From: Takashimella koratensis
Lineage: Eukaryota; Basidiomycota; Tremellomycetes; Trichosporonales; Tetragoniomycetaceae
Direction: 5' to 3'
Assembly (NCBI GenBank): GCA_003116875.1
Contig: BCKT01000009.1
Span: 62,001-126,000 of the forward strand
Length of the DNA stretch: 64,000 nt
Part shown: positions 1-12,697 of the stretch, in pieces
Position numbering within the stretch: the stretch's first letter is position 1
Layout of the letters: every line of letters begins with the position of its first letter
Notes under the pieces: model-generated
Database searches by the model: none
Told to the model about the DNA's origin: nothing
The model's input: only the letters and a program-made list of their open reading frames with translations
Made by a program: the position numbers and the translations under genes

Positions 1-62
1 GTGAGTTTTGCCCTGAGTTGAGCGCTTCGGAGTTGTGTTGAGCTGTTCTGACACTACCACAG

Positions 63-2220
<2,158 letters not shown>

Positions 2221-2244
<24 letters not shown>

Positions 2245-2300
2245 ATGTTTACATAGTTTACACGAAGATCCTTTGATGATTGAAATGCACTTTTTAACAG
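2221..2300 (+). repeat. PKC1 3'-tail repeat, copy 1 (the native copy)
   Basis: The last PKC1 codons and the first ~60 bases of 3' sequence. The core AGATCCTTTGATGATTGAAA-TGCAC recurs in diverged form near 3620-3668 and 4893-4975. The spacings of about 1.37 and 1.3 kb define tandem units. Confidence 0.6.
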
Positions 2301-2798
2301 GATAACACACGTGCAGATAACGCTCGAAGATAAGGGTCTACTGGATCTGGTTTGTTACCTCTTATCTTGGCAGTCGCGCTGACTTCAAGCGATACTGAAT
2401 GTTCAAGGCTGTAGAGCAGATACGCCTGAACATCCGTTCAGCTGGCTCTCCTTTGATACAACGTCTGCGGTCGGAGCGAGCGCCAGCTGGTTATCATCCA
2501 GCAGAGTCGGTCAGAGCTCCTTTCATCCTCAATCTGCGGTCAGATCATCTGATAGCTGCTTGCCAGCGGCGGCGGAGTGTCAAGAGCGGATTGTCAAGAA
2601 AAAGAGCAGTGGGGGATGGATCTGGGTCTCCCAGCCTAGCCAGATAAGAGGATTATCTCAACTTGCACAGCTTTTTGTTTCTCTCTCACCCCAGCGTCGA
2701 CTAAAGTGCGATCACGGCTCAACACCAAGCACACTTGTCCACCTCTTATTTATCTCTTCCAGCTCTCTACAGCCAAACTTTTCGAGGAGATTCATATC

Positions 2799-3401
2799 AT
2801 GAACCCTGCGACCGTGCTACGAAACGTCCGGTTTGTCTACGCCATTCGGAACGTTGGCAACGCGCTCACGAAATCCACAGGATCCAGCGGCAGCTTTGAC
2901 CCAACCGCATACACATGGGCGGTGAGATCGGTCAACAAGTTGAGCGAGGGCAATTTTGAAGATTGGCCAACCGCTCAGAGTCTCGGGACGATCCTGGCCG
3001 ATATCCCAGACAGTGCAATTCGCCCATTCACGTCTCGGGAGGACTTCCGTAAGGCGACGATCGGATACGCAACTCTGATCGCGACGAACGACATTGCGAC
3101 TCTTCGATCCAGCTTCGAGAACATGAAAACTCGAGTCCGTGTCAAGGTCAGCAACAAAGACTCAAATCAGCTCATTGGCCTCACCACCGGCCGCGCCGCC
3201 AGCCTCGGTGACGAGTTGGACGAGCCACGGTACGCCATCACCGATGACGCTAGCGAGCTGACCCAAAGCGAGCCTCTCGTTATTGGAGACGAGAAAACCT
3301 TCAAGACCAGCCTGGCGTGGTTGCACGAGGCTTGCACTCCGCTCCGTTCTACCGGCCAGCCCGCGGAGTCCGCTACGATGGAAGTCGAGCGGCTGGGGTG
3401 A
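2799..3401 (+). CDS. Orphan protein, single exon
   Basis: An uninterrupted frame of 200 codons starting at ATG 2799; the frame is open further upstream, but from non-ATG codons. I recognise no family. The protein is soluble-looking, with no signal peptide or membrane segment. A central stretch of alternating hydrophobic and charged residues suggests helices (FDPTAYTWAVRSVNKL, then FRKATIGYATLIATND). The upstream ~90 bases are pyrimidine-rich (CTCTTATTTATCTCTTCC), as in other promoters here. A decayed second copy follows at 4134-4633, so this is a member of a small tandem family. Coding status rests on frame length and the conserved pattern between copies; expression is unproven. A distant kinship to the 37-43 kb array is possible but speculative. 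Confidence 0.55.
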   Translation: MNPATVLRNVRFVYAIRNVGNALTKSTGSSGSFDPTAYTWAVRSVNKLSEGNFEDWPTAQSLGTILADIPDSAIRPFTSREDFRKATIGYATLIATNDIATLRSSFENMKTRVRVKVSNKDSNQLIGLTTGRAASLGDELDEPRYAITDDASELTQSEPLVIGDEKTFKTSLAWLHEACTPLRSTGQPAESATMEVERLG

Positions 3402-4133
3402 TTCCGCGGCTACTGACCGCCTACCAGCCGCAGTTTGGCGGCTTATCTTGAGTGAGTGTAGTCTCCCCCCTTCCTTCGCCCCTCCATTCAGCGATGTCTT
3501 CGTTCGTTTTCCCCACCTTTTTCCTCCCCCTCCCTCTCCTTCTCTCCTCTTGACGCCCCCACCCTTTCCCCAACGCTGACTGAGACCAAATTGAACCCCT
3601 TCGCCGCTCACAGATACACTTTTACATTTACACAAAGACCCTTTCATGATGGAAATGCACGTTTTTCGTACTGTTCAAGCGGACCACGACTTTTTGATTT
3701 TCCGCTTGTACTCTCCGTGACAGTCATTCAAGGCGTTCAGGCTAGTTCTTGAAAGGATCAAGGGGTTCTTTGCGGTTACGGCTATTGGCTGCTCTCCGGA
3801 TCGAGGTTTAATCTCCTGACAAGCTGTTTTTTTTACTCCAGCGCAGCATCGTGGTCACCTCAGGTGGCCTACTTACTAGAGGTGGTTCAGTTCCCTCTTG
3901 TCTCTTCACTAACATTGTGCTCTCACCTTTTCTCTCTATCCCACATCGGCCACTAGTACTACTATACGCATTTCATACACTTTCCGGCCAACCACTTCCA
4001 TTGACCTCAGCTGTCCACCAGCCCTGATTCTACCAGTCTTCACACCACCGGCCCCTTGACCCTACCAACCGTCCGACGAGCAGTACACGCACTCGTGGTC
4101 ATGAGCTTCTCATCCTTCAGGGCTCCCTTTTCG
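3402..4133. other. Gene-free stretch inside tandem unit, includes 3'-tail copy 2
   Basis: Pyrimidine-rich 3' flank of the orphan gene (about 3460-3580), then a diverged copy of the PKC1 3' tail (about 3618-3668, TTTACACAAAGACCCTTTCA). A promoter-like region with CT-rich tracts follows (about 3880-3960), ahead of the decayed second gene copy. No RNA gene or convincing ORF was seen. Confidence 0.5.
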
Positions 4134-4633
4134 AGATATCTCTGAGTGCATGCTGTTCGCACGTTCGGCCCTTTCCTCGAGTTGACGGAAAACCACACTG
4201 GAATTCTTGACCCGAACATGTACCGCTCGGCGATTTCAGCCGTCAAGCTGTGGCGCACGTCTCAAGCCTTTCCTGTTGATGTGAACGATGTCCAAGACGT
4301 GCCGAGACACCATCCACCGGCCACTACCGTCTTTACCCTGACGTTCCGAAATACACTAGAGTGATTGCCGATACGGGCCCCAAGACCTTCTGAGACCATG
4401 TGGAAATCATGCGAGCTTGCGCTCGTCTCAACATCGACATCGACTTAAATTAGCCCGATGATCCCGGTACAGATATCTCGGGCGAGTCCAGTCAGACCCA
4501 GCCTCTCGTCCACGATGACGACGACGACGCCAAACGCCTCACCAGCGTGACAACGATTCACCTGGAGTGCCGAGCCTGCGAGACCAAACAGGCGACGAGC
4601 CTCGAAACTATCGAAGACAAGACGATCGAGTAG
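4134..4633 (+). pseudogene. Decayed tandem copy of the 2799-3401 orphan gene
   Basis: Two plus-strand fragments match the 2799 protein in order but in broken frames. The first (4146-4364) carries HAVRTFGPFLELTE and LDPNMYRSAISAVKLW, which line up with YAIRNVGNALTKST and FDPTAYTWAVRSVNKL. The second (about 4457-4633) carries SSQTQPLVHDDD, matching ELTQSEPLVIGDE. It ends IE-stop-FRG where the intact gene ends ERLG-stop and FRG follows in the next frame. Stops and frame changes separate the fragments, so this reads as a pseudogene. The similarity also covers the C-rich 3' flank. Confidence 0.6.
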
Positions 4634-5852
4634 TTTCGCGGCTGCCAACCACGCGTCTCTGTCTTTTCTGAAAAGGACTGGCGCCACTGCGCCTCGTCCC
4701 ATCCCCTCTGTGCCCTAAGTTTCTTGCCTCTTCCCCCCTTCCCTCCTTCCGCTCTTTCCCCTTCTCCCTGTCTCCTATTTCCCCCGCGCCCAGTGCTCAT
4801 CCTTTCCTTTACTGGACCCCTGTTTTTCTTCTGGCACTCCCACCGGCTGAACTATTCAGCGCCTGGACATGGGTGCTGACGAGACCGGATTTCACCCTCG
4901 GCCGCCGGGTGGGGAAGAGAGTTTTTCGTAGGATCCTTCGATGGATGATATGCACATTTTCTTACAGTTCAATGAGGAGAGCACAGCGCGAGGCTATCTC
5001 TTTCAACCTCCTGCCTGCATGACCACTTTCGGCCGAGAGTGCGAGATCAGGCGTGTTGTGGTCCTCCGCTTTAGGCCTCCGGTGAACTGCCTGAAGCAAA
5101 CGCGTCAACATCTCAAGAGCAAAAGCGCCTGTAGATACTTTGTCGCAGCGTGATAATCACTTCATCTTCGCCCAACGATAATCCAGTCAAAGTCCTCCAA
5201 GGGTTTGAGGAGAATATCGGGGATCAGCTCAAGAGAGGGACCACATGTGACAATGATCGAACGGCTCTCAAAAAAAACACGAACTCTGTCCAATCAACTT
5301 GCCGCGTCGTGGGAGGGAACCTCTGGGGGTCAGGCGCATGATCTCAGGATGAGGTCCATCATCTGGAAAAGGGCGTACACTGAACCCAAACACAATTACG
5401 ATCGCCTTGAAAGTACCTGAAACACATCCAAGCGGGGCTCATTGCACAATCTCGCGACCGAAACCGAGATTCTCTTGGCGGGGGAGCGGAGAAGGGCAAG
5501 ACAAAAGCGGCTCTCGAGGTGTGGCGAACATTTTTGGACATGAAAGTGACCGATTTCACGTGTCTCCTTCCTCCCCAGTCTCTTGTTGCCTACAGAAGCG
5601 GAGCATAAGATGACGATTGACCAGACAAGCCCGTGGCAGCGAGTACCCCTCCCGTATTTCCCGGCCATGGAATTGGACTGGTTATATCGTCGGAGATTTC
5701 GGTGGACGGGGGCGTTGCGATTATCGGTTGTGTACACTCAACCACGTGGGAGGGTCTGTTCCTGGCGTCTGGAAAAAATTACAATTTACGACGAGTCTCC
5801 ACTTCGGCACTCCACTCTACACTCTCCACCTCACACCGACCACCTTACAGCC
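4634..5852. other. Third tandem unit remnant and NOP9 promoter
   Basis: Contains the 3' C-rich flank of the decayed copy and a third PKC1-tail-like segment (about 4893-4975: CACCCTCGGCCGCCGGGTGG, then GGATCCTTCGATGGATGATA). Short ORFs (4941-5153, 5150-5341) show no clear match to the orphan gene. From about 5600 the sequence is upstream of NOP9, with CT-rich leader-like sequence just before its ATG. Nothing else was supported. Confidence 0.45.
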
Positions 5853-8800
5853 ATGCCCAAGGAGCACGTCAGGAAGCGCGGCAAGCGCAAGCCCAAGGCG
5901 GAAGGCGAGGACGAATATAACCACCGACCTACTGATTTCGACTATGTCCCTCCTACCGAAGCCTCTGCCTCCACCTCCACCTCCGAGCCTGTTGGCGCGG
6001 GCGGGATACACCCGTCTCGGCTTGCGATGATGAAGAACGGCCGACCCGCCCCGCCTCCACCGGCAGCTACCACCGACTCGGGCGCAGCAGGGGCTGGAGG
6101 AGATGGCGGAGAGGAGGAGGGTCAGGCGAATTGGACACGAGGGTCGAGAGTCGAGTCAGACATTCCGTTTGGAATGTTGGATCCGGATCTCAAGGCGTAC
6201 TTCCGAGACGTCGAGGAGCGTATCAAGGATTGGGAGGGGGTGAGCTCGGCAGGCGAAGAGCGGGAAGGTATGTTACTTTCATGCCAACTGTTCCGGGGTT
6301 TCTCTGGGTTGAGCTGAGCTGAGCTGATTGGTTGACCACCACAGATCGGCAAATTTTTCTCCAGTCCGTCCTCACCGAGCTTCGAGGTAGCGAGCTGCAA
6401 GTTGCGACAGACCCAGACACCGCGGTGGTCCTTGAGCGCTTGCTGCCTTCGCTCGGAGACTGGGGTAGGCGGGTTATTGGTGATGCGGTAGGAGACAATT
6501 GGGAGGCGCTGTTGCGACATCGATTTGGTAGCCATGTCGCTCAGACCTGGTTCACTCTTGCTGCCGATACTCTGGACCGAGAGGTGAGTCAGAGCAAGGG
6601 GGAGGCAGCGTGCGGGCATGAAGGAAAAATGAGAGCATTCTGACTCGTCGATAGGAACGTGGTGTTTGGCCTCCTCAGCAGACCGCATCGAAGAAGGAGA
6701 AAGACGTCGGACAGCTCCCAACAATGACCGACCTTTTCGCTTCACTCCTCACAACCCTCCTCCCTGTCCTTCCTCAGCTCCTCACCCACGCGCACGCCTC
6801 TCCGCCAATCCGAATCCTCTTGCTCATTCTCATCCCGAACCGCACACTCCCCTCGCTTAGCGGGAGCGAAGGTGCCGGTGTCGTTCGATCCAAGCGTAGT
6901 GGGAAGTATCGTCGCAACCAAGGTGTCCAGGGCAAGTCGATTCTCGGTGACGACGACGAGGCGAAGGGGAAAGTGAAAGGAAAGGGAAAAGGGAAGGAAG
7001 AGGTGGCTGGGGAAAGAAGGGTACCAGAGAGACTGGTGGAGATGAGGAGGAAAGTGAGGGAGGAATTATTGCAGAACGTGCAGGCGGTGGAATGGAGGAG
7101 TATGGGTGTGAACCAGGTCGGATGCGCCGCTGTCCAGGTGGGTTCCCTGTGCTTTCTTTGCTACAGGTCAGTGTTGTTGACGCGTGATTACAGCTATTGC
7201 TAGACGTCGAGGTCGAAGATGGAACAGCGGAGGAGTCTGGGTCATTGCTTGACCACGTCACTGAAGGTCTTGTCTCTTACCTCAGTGAGTCTGACTGCCG
7301 ACCGTCATCTTGGACAGAGCCATCATCTTGGAAGAGAGCCATAAGTCAGATTGCTTACCACCACACAGACTCCGGCTCGACCAAGCTTCCTCCATCTCAG
7401 CCCTTTCTCGCATCGCTTCTCATCCAAGCCACCGGTACCCACCTCTTCGAAGCTATCCTTACTTCCGCACCCAGTCCCGTCTTCACGGCTGTGTGGGAGA
7501 CTTACATCTCCAGCAAGATCGGCAGACTTGCAAGCCACCCATTCGCGAACTTTGTCGTGGCGAAAGGTGTCAGTCGATTAGACGATGAGGCCGTGGGTAA
7601 AGTCGTTGAGGAGTGTCAGAGTGTGAGCGGTGGGAAGGGAATCATCAGTGAGTATAGAAATAGATGCTTGGAGATATGGAGTTGACAAGGGTCTCAGAGA
7701 CGGGACGAACAGCGGTGTTGAATGCTATCGTCGAGCGCCTGGCACAACTAGGCGCATCGGGCAACGGCGTCATTGATGTAAGCGGGTTTGCTTTCCATCC
7801 TTCCATCCTCGGGCTGAGCTGACCTCCCTTACAGCTTCTTAGATCGGCGCTCGAGATTGCTTCGAAAGAAGATGCTTCCATCGTTCCTTGTCTCATGGCT
7901 CTGAAAACATTGCCGGTTAGTTGCTGAGACATTACATTCAAAGTGATCAGCAAGATAACGGTTGACGTCAAATTCAGAGCTACAACGCGCTTCTTAATGG
8001 AGAGGAGGACCGCGACGACGACGTCCCTACCGATGGCGTTGATGCCGACGCCGAAGCTCAGGCACAGGCGACTGCCAGGCGTTCAGCATGGGAGAACCGA
8101 CGAAACGCCAAGCCAAGAGGTGACCCGCTCCAGCCGAACATGCAAGGGTGCTTGTTGCTTCAGGCTTTGGTCGAGCTGAAGGGCGCCAACGAGGTTGTCG
8201 CGGAGAGGTAAGTGTTGTCAGAATCAGAATGACAGCGGTCTTTTCGCAAGTGTGCTGATGGTTATACCTTTAGCCTTCTCGCTCAGCCCGTCGACACGCT
8301 CTTGACGTACGCCAAAAGCCCGATCGCCTCGCATCTCCTCGACAAGACGATCACGAGTACTGTGCTCCCACCTAAATACCGCAAGAAGGTGTTCACGGCG
8401 TTCATGGGCAGGTACCGCGAGCTGGCAGAGGACAGGCTGGGCAGCCGGGTAGCGGATACTATCTGGGCGGCAGCGGATGGGTTCATGCGGGTGAGTGAGG
8501 GAGGAGAAAAGCATTGGCATCGATAGATGGGATCTTGGTTCAACGCTTGTTTTGGAAGTTTGCGCTGACCCTGGTTGTAGGAGAAGATTGCGCGCTCGTT
8601 GATACCTGAAGCTACGGCATTGGGCAACTCGCAGTTTGGTCAATACTTTGCGCGCAAACTCGATCTTCACCTTCTCCAGCGTCGGCCTGAGGAATGGCGC
8701 GAGCAACAGATTGGCGTCCGGCATCACTTTGCGCACCAGAAGGATGGCAAGACCGGAGTCGCTGCTGGTGTTGCAGGGGCAGAGAGTGAGGGGAAGAGGA

Positions 8801-8898
8801 AGCGTGAGGAGAAGGGCGAGGAGCAGAAGGATGAGATTGATACCTTGTTTGAGAGCGCAGAGAAGAAGGGCAAAGGGAAGAAGGCCCGTGCAGTGTAA
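5853..8898 (+). CDS. NOP9: Nucleolar protein 9 (Pumilio-like pre-rRNA processing factor)
   Basis: Nop9 is a Puf-repeat RNA-binding protein of the nucleolus needed for 18S rRNA maturation. The N-terminus MPKEHVRKRGKRKPK is the basic start typical of the family. An acidic and Pro/Ala-rich region follows, then Puf-like helices such as LLRHRFGSHVAQTW, LASHPFANFVVAKG, SPIASHLLDKTI and LGNSQFGQYFARKLDLHLL. The C-terminus is Lys-rich (KKGKGKKARAV). Exons read: 5853-6267, 6345-6583, 6655-7137, 7194-7284, 7369-7647, 7698-7777, 7835-7915, 7978-8207, 8274-8490, 8581-8898; phases join throughout. The 84-base intron at 7285-7368 is a multiple of three without a stop, so it could be mis-annotated as coding. 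The start is the first ATG after the CT-rich leader. Confidence 0.9.
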
Positions 8899-9198
8899 AT
8901 ACTGTAGGTGCTATAGGTGCTGCACATAGGTAAAGGATCGAGAGCGTCGAGTAGAGTGTCATGCATCAGGTGATATATTGCTACAACAGGTGAAGATATA
9001 CCGGGAACATCCAAGATGGTGTATGAGGTCTAAGAAGAGTGCGTGGAGTAGATGAAAGGTATGGTCTAGATCTCTCTGCAGGTTGGTCAGCAAGAAGTCA
9101 ATCAGTACTCAAAGAGCAAGAGGCGTCACAGATAGATAAAGTCGAAGCCAGAGCTGGAGATTCGTTGACAAGGAGGCAAAGAGGAAGGAAACATAAAC

Positions 9199-10077
9199 TC
9201 ACTCTGAAGGAGGCGCGCGCAACCACCAATCGATAACCGCTGAGAACCCAGCAAAGGCCGCACCGCCACCGAGCATGGCTACGGGTCCCGACTGGCGAGC
9301 GAGGATAGCTCCTGAGATGAACCCGGCGGAAACGGCGTTGGTGATGTCGTTCTTTGCGCGGTACTGCGTGCGGTGTTAGTGATCACCCCTGTTGAAGCAA
9401 GTGTCCAGGGAGGAGACACTCCCTGGTACGCAGATTTCCAGCTCCAAGTGCGGACAGAATATCAACTCACCCCTTCAATGCAACATTCCGTCCCTGTGTA
9501 GATCGCGCCAACCTTGGCGAACCCTCGACCAGACGACCACATGTTCCTTCCCATATCCTTGAACACTTTGATGGTTGCTGCGCGAGTATTGAGCTTCTCA
9601 GACGCTCGCGAGAGTGGGTCTTCGAATGCGAAAGTCGCCGACATGAGAGCGACGAAACCACCGAGACCGAAACCTGTGGGAGTCAGATGATGGTCAGGAT
9701 AAACAGGGTGGCCAGGACGAGAGAAAGAAAGCAGATGAAGAGACAGAATTGGGAGGCTCGAGAGCAGATCAGGATCCAGACACCTCAACGGGAGAGCAAG
9801 CTCGGTACACAAGCGTATCTCCTCGCTGCAGCAGCCTCGAGCACGCAACGAGCTCTTCGTAGCCCCAATAGACAGAGGCAAGACAGCCAACCCAAGACAT
9901 ACCCATAACACCTGACATGCCAACTTTGACAGGACAGCTCTCCATCGCTCCCGTCAACATCTTCTGATACTTGAGCGACTCGAAGAAGGCGTCGCGCTCC
10001 TCTGGCGTGATCCCGGGCGGGAGCGGCTCCTGGCCCGGGAGGTAGATGGGCGCGATGAGCGGCGGGGTGATGCTCAT
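9199..10077 (-). CDS. TIM22: Mitochondrial inner-membrane translocase subunit Tim22
   Basis: Channel-forming subunit of the TIM22 complex that inserts carrier proteins into the mitochondrial inner membrane. Three exons on the minus strand (10077-9903, 9673-9471, 9363-9199) give about 180 residues, the normal Tim22 size. Diagnostic segments are [15 protein letters not shown], the cysteine pair of the family (ESCPVK and GTECCIEG), a conserved YRAKNDITN loop, and the glycine-rich last membrane helix [20 protein letters not shown]. There are four hydrophobic segments. The stop TGA at 9199-9201 overlaps a GTGAGT that could act as a donor, but the protein is already complete by homology. It is convergent with NOP9 (301 bases apart). 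An ambiguous base N sits 4 bases upstream of its ATG. Confidence 0.9.
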
Positions 10078-10080
10078 GGG

Positions 10081-10081
10081 N
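10081..10081. other. Ambiguous base (N)
   Basis: The only non-ACGT character I noticed. It lies just upstream of the TIM22 start codon, in its Kozak context, and may mark a sequencing gap or a low-quality base. Confidence 0.95.
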
Positions 10082-10257
10082 GTTGCTGTGGGAGAGGTTG
10101 GTTGGAAGACAGCATCAACTGGTCTTTTTTTTCTGTGTATTTTTTTTCCGTGCCGTGGTCGGAGGTCACGTGATATGCCGATTCGTAATCGCGAATGGAG
10201 TTACAAGCTGATTATATAATGTCAAGGAGAAAAAGCTAATCAACAAGCTGGTACAGC

Positions 10258-10590
10258 CTTCAAGATCTCGAGCGCATCCTGTTGAAGGTTGACATCTCAA
10301 AGACGACGCCGGCTTCACGGTGGTTGAACTGAGCCGAGAGCCAGTCTGATCTTACGAACGTGTATGACGACTCGGAACGCTATTTCCGCCTCTCGACTGA
10401 AGTGAATCAAGGACCGACTCGTTTTCAAGGGACCTTTAAATCTTCCTCCTCGACATACCCGTTCCAAGGAGCCGATTCAACATCAACGACCACTGATGCA
10501 GACTCATTTCGGATTCATACGTCCATTGGAATCACTATTTTCATCTTACAGACTGAGCACGAGGATGAGTATAGGGAGCCTTTGGACTGA
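10258..10590 (+). pseudogene. Relic or interrupted orphan ORF
   Basis: One plus-strand frame stays open on both sides of a single TGA at 10330-10332. Upstream it reads LQDLERILLKVDISKTTPAS; downstream it reads SDLTNVYDDSERYFRLSTEV and continues to a TGA at 10588-10590, including YPFQGADSTSTTTDAD. Codon use resembles coding sequence. I recognise no family and no ATG or clear splice context at the left end. It could instead be an exon of an unrecognised gene. Confidence 0.35.
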
Positions 10591-10908
10591 GCCCGTTCAA
10601 TCAGCTGATACGTTTACCGGCCAACACGTCGGCGGGCAACGAGGACGGGCAGCGATGCCCATGGTGAAGATTACTAATGGTCTGTGCTGACGGGCGACTG
10701 TCAAGCCGTCGACGACGGGGTAGCAACAACTGTCCTTGGAACCGTCATTGCTACTAAAGCGGACCGCTGAGTCTCGGTCGACTCATCTCTCTTGGCAACT
10801 ATCACGTCCTTCTCTTCCCGAGAGACCATACTGGTGAGTTGCGCCAAGTCCTTGTCAAACCGAGTCTCGTCTAATCATCTCTGACCGAATCCAACTACAG
10901 CATCACTC

Positions 10909-11253
10909 ATGCTTGCCCTCCGCTACTTGTTCGCCCTCCTACTCTCAACTCCCACTCTCGCGGCGGTGTATCGTCGCCAAGAAGTCGGCGACCCTTCAGC
11001 GTCCGTGCCGTCGATCTCCGAAACCGGTTACTCTCTCTCGACAAGCCGAGTCCTGTCTACCATCCCTACGCTGCACAGCTCGATCTCATCGTCAGCCCCA
11101 TCGTCGGCACCAGCCAGCTCCTCGTCGGCTTCGGACTGCGGACTGCAGAGGAGGCAGGAAGTCGGGGACCCGTCTGCCTCGATGCCATCGATCTGCGAAA
11201 CGGGGTACTATTGTACCACCAGCCACGTGTTGCCGACGATCCCACCGCATTAG
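10909..11253 (+). CDS. Small secreted protein with two RR-preceded repeats
   Basis: 114 residues. A signal peptide is visible (MLALRYLFALLLSTPTLAA). It is followed at once by RRQEVGDPSAS; a second RRQEVGDPSAS starts about 58 residues later. Each copy continues -xPSIxETGY...TSxVLxTIP, so the mature protein is a duplicated ~30-residue peptide separated by a Ser/Ala/Pro linker. Dibasic RR before each copy is the kind of site cut by the Golgi protease Kex2, as in fungal Kex2-processed repeat proteins and pheromone precursors; that role is inference. The second copy has two extra cysteines. A leader intron fits GTGAGT (about 10833) to CTACAG (about 10900), nine bases before the ATG, which supports expression. 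No known family was recognised. Confidence 0.6.
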   Translation: MLALRYLFALLLSTPTLAAVYRRQEVGDPSASVPSISETGYSLSTSRVLSTIPTLHSSISSSAPSSAPASSSSASDCGLQRRQEVGDPSASMPSICETGYYCTTSHVLPTIPPH

Positions 11254-12500
11254 GTGACGATGCGCACCTCGAAATTGGCTTGGGTCTCATCGCGGATGGT
11301 GGGAAGGGTGGGGTAGTACGCGTCAGAAATTGTTCAGAAACGAGAGTCAGTACGTTCTATCTCTTGTCGGAGAGGAAAAGCAGTAGTCACCATTCGTCAA
11401 GAATGCAGATGGATGAAGAGCGATAGAGAAGATTGGCTGGCATGATGGTGTCGCTTGGTCTCCATTGAGCCGTCTGATGACCCGGCACAGCGTCTCGGTG
11501 CTTGTTCACAGCGACGACCAACATTCGGCTGGCAGGGGGTTAACAGACTGGTGTCACATGAAGAAAGACACAGCGGCCGAGAGGTGCCTCGGCGGTGCAA
11601 GCCTTCATCAGTCCAAATAGACGGGGCAACGCCACATTGCCCCCAACTCCACCTTTGTCCATGCTCTTGAGGAATTGCAATGTGCTTGCGAGGTTCCTCT
11701 CAACCTTGTTCCTCTTCATCCCCGTCTCCGCCATTGTCCAGTACCAGAGAAACTCACGACCTTTGGTTGTCCCTCCATCTCGTCTCTACCTTTACGTCTC
11801 GCCCTCATAATCCCAGTGAGCGACCGTGTACCTGTAATGAAGACTGCCCAATGATTACTGGGGATCCGACCGCCGCCAAAAGGCATCATTCGGATATCGA
11901 GCGAGGATGTGAGCCTGTGGGAGATGACGAGTGCCGACGACGAATAGCGGGCCGGCGGTAGTCCTTCGTCCCTGTCGATTATGCATACACCAGAGCGTGA
12001 GAATGTAGGGACCGTATGAGAATAGAACACCGCCATCGCAATGCAGGTCCTTTCCACAGTCCACAGACTGCGGTAGCGATAAACCTTGCGTTGGTCCCTG
12101 TCCAACGGTCCCTGTGGCGTATACGAGAAGAAGCGAAGGTAGATAGACCTCCATAAAGGCGCTTCAATCTGTTCCTCGTTGTCTCGATTGGACGCCCAAG
12201 GAGGTACGCCCACCCATCTTGTTCGATCAGCGGGGTACCGAGTCGGTCTTTTTCGATTGCGAGAATGAGACGATGGCTCATGGTGGCGTACAATGAGGTA
12301 GGTAAAGGACGACTTTGGCGGTCCTTCGATTAGTCTCACCGTGGGACTGGAAGGAATTAGCATGGAAACGGCTGGGTGGGGACACATGGTGCAAGAGAGA
12401 TTAGGACCGGGCCGGTCCGAAGCGGTCAGTCAAAGGCCACAACGGTCAGTCGAGGTGGAGAAGGTCGAGATAAGAGATGTGTGGCATGTGTGGCTGTGTT
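11254..12500. other. Long region without a convincing gene
   Basis: Overlapping minus-strand ORFs lie at 11716-12387, 11979-12293 and 11855-12154, and a plus-strand one at 11595-11810. None shows a recognisable domain or splice structure. The longest (223 codons, minus) contains MPFGGGR, which recalls the P450 haem loop, but it lacks the cysteine. It may be a relic. Nothing firmer can be supported. Confidence 0.35.
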
Positions 12501-12519
12501 GAGGTTCAACGTGTAAAGG

Positions 12520-12527
12520 TATATAAG
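12520..12527 (+). promoter_or_regulatory. TATA box of the VF-repeat gene
   Basis: TATATAAG about 180 bases before the ATG. A CT-rich leader and a 5'UTR intron (GTAAGT near 12625, ATCAG near 12690) lie between. Confidence 0.6.
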
Positions 12528-12697
12528 GCAAGAGGGGAAGGCGTGTTAACTTTCTTCATCACGACAACAACACTCTTCTCTCCAACACCAACACTCTTCT
12601 TCAACCAACACACTTTCATTTCACGTAAGTCATCTACCAGCCACCACTATAGGCGTATTGGCTGATCGTCTATTACTTTATCTACATCAGAACCACC

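Noticed and set aside
11716..12387. Cytochrome P450 fragment suggested by MPFGGGR on the minus strand
   Set aside because: No haem cysteine, no ExxR helix in the same frame, and no other P450 motif placed convincingly.
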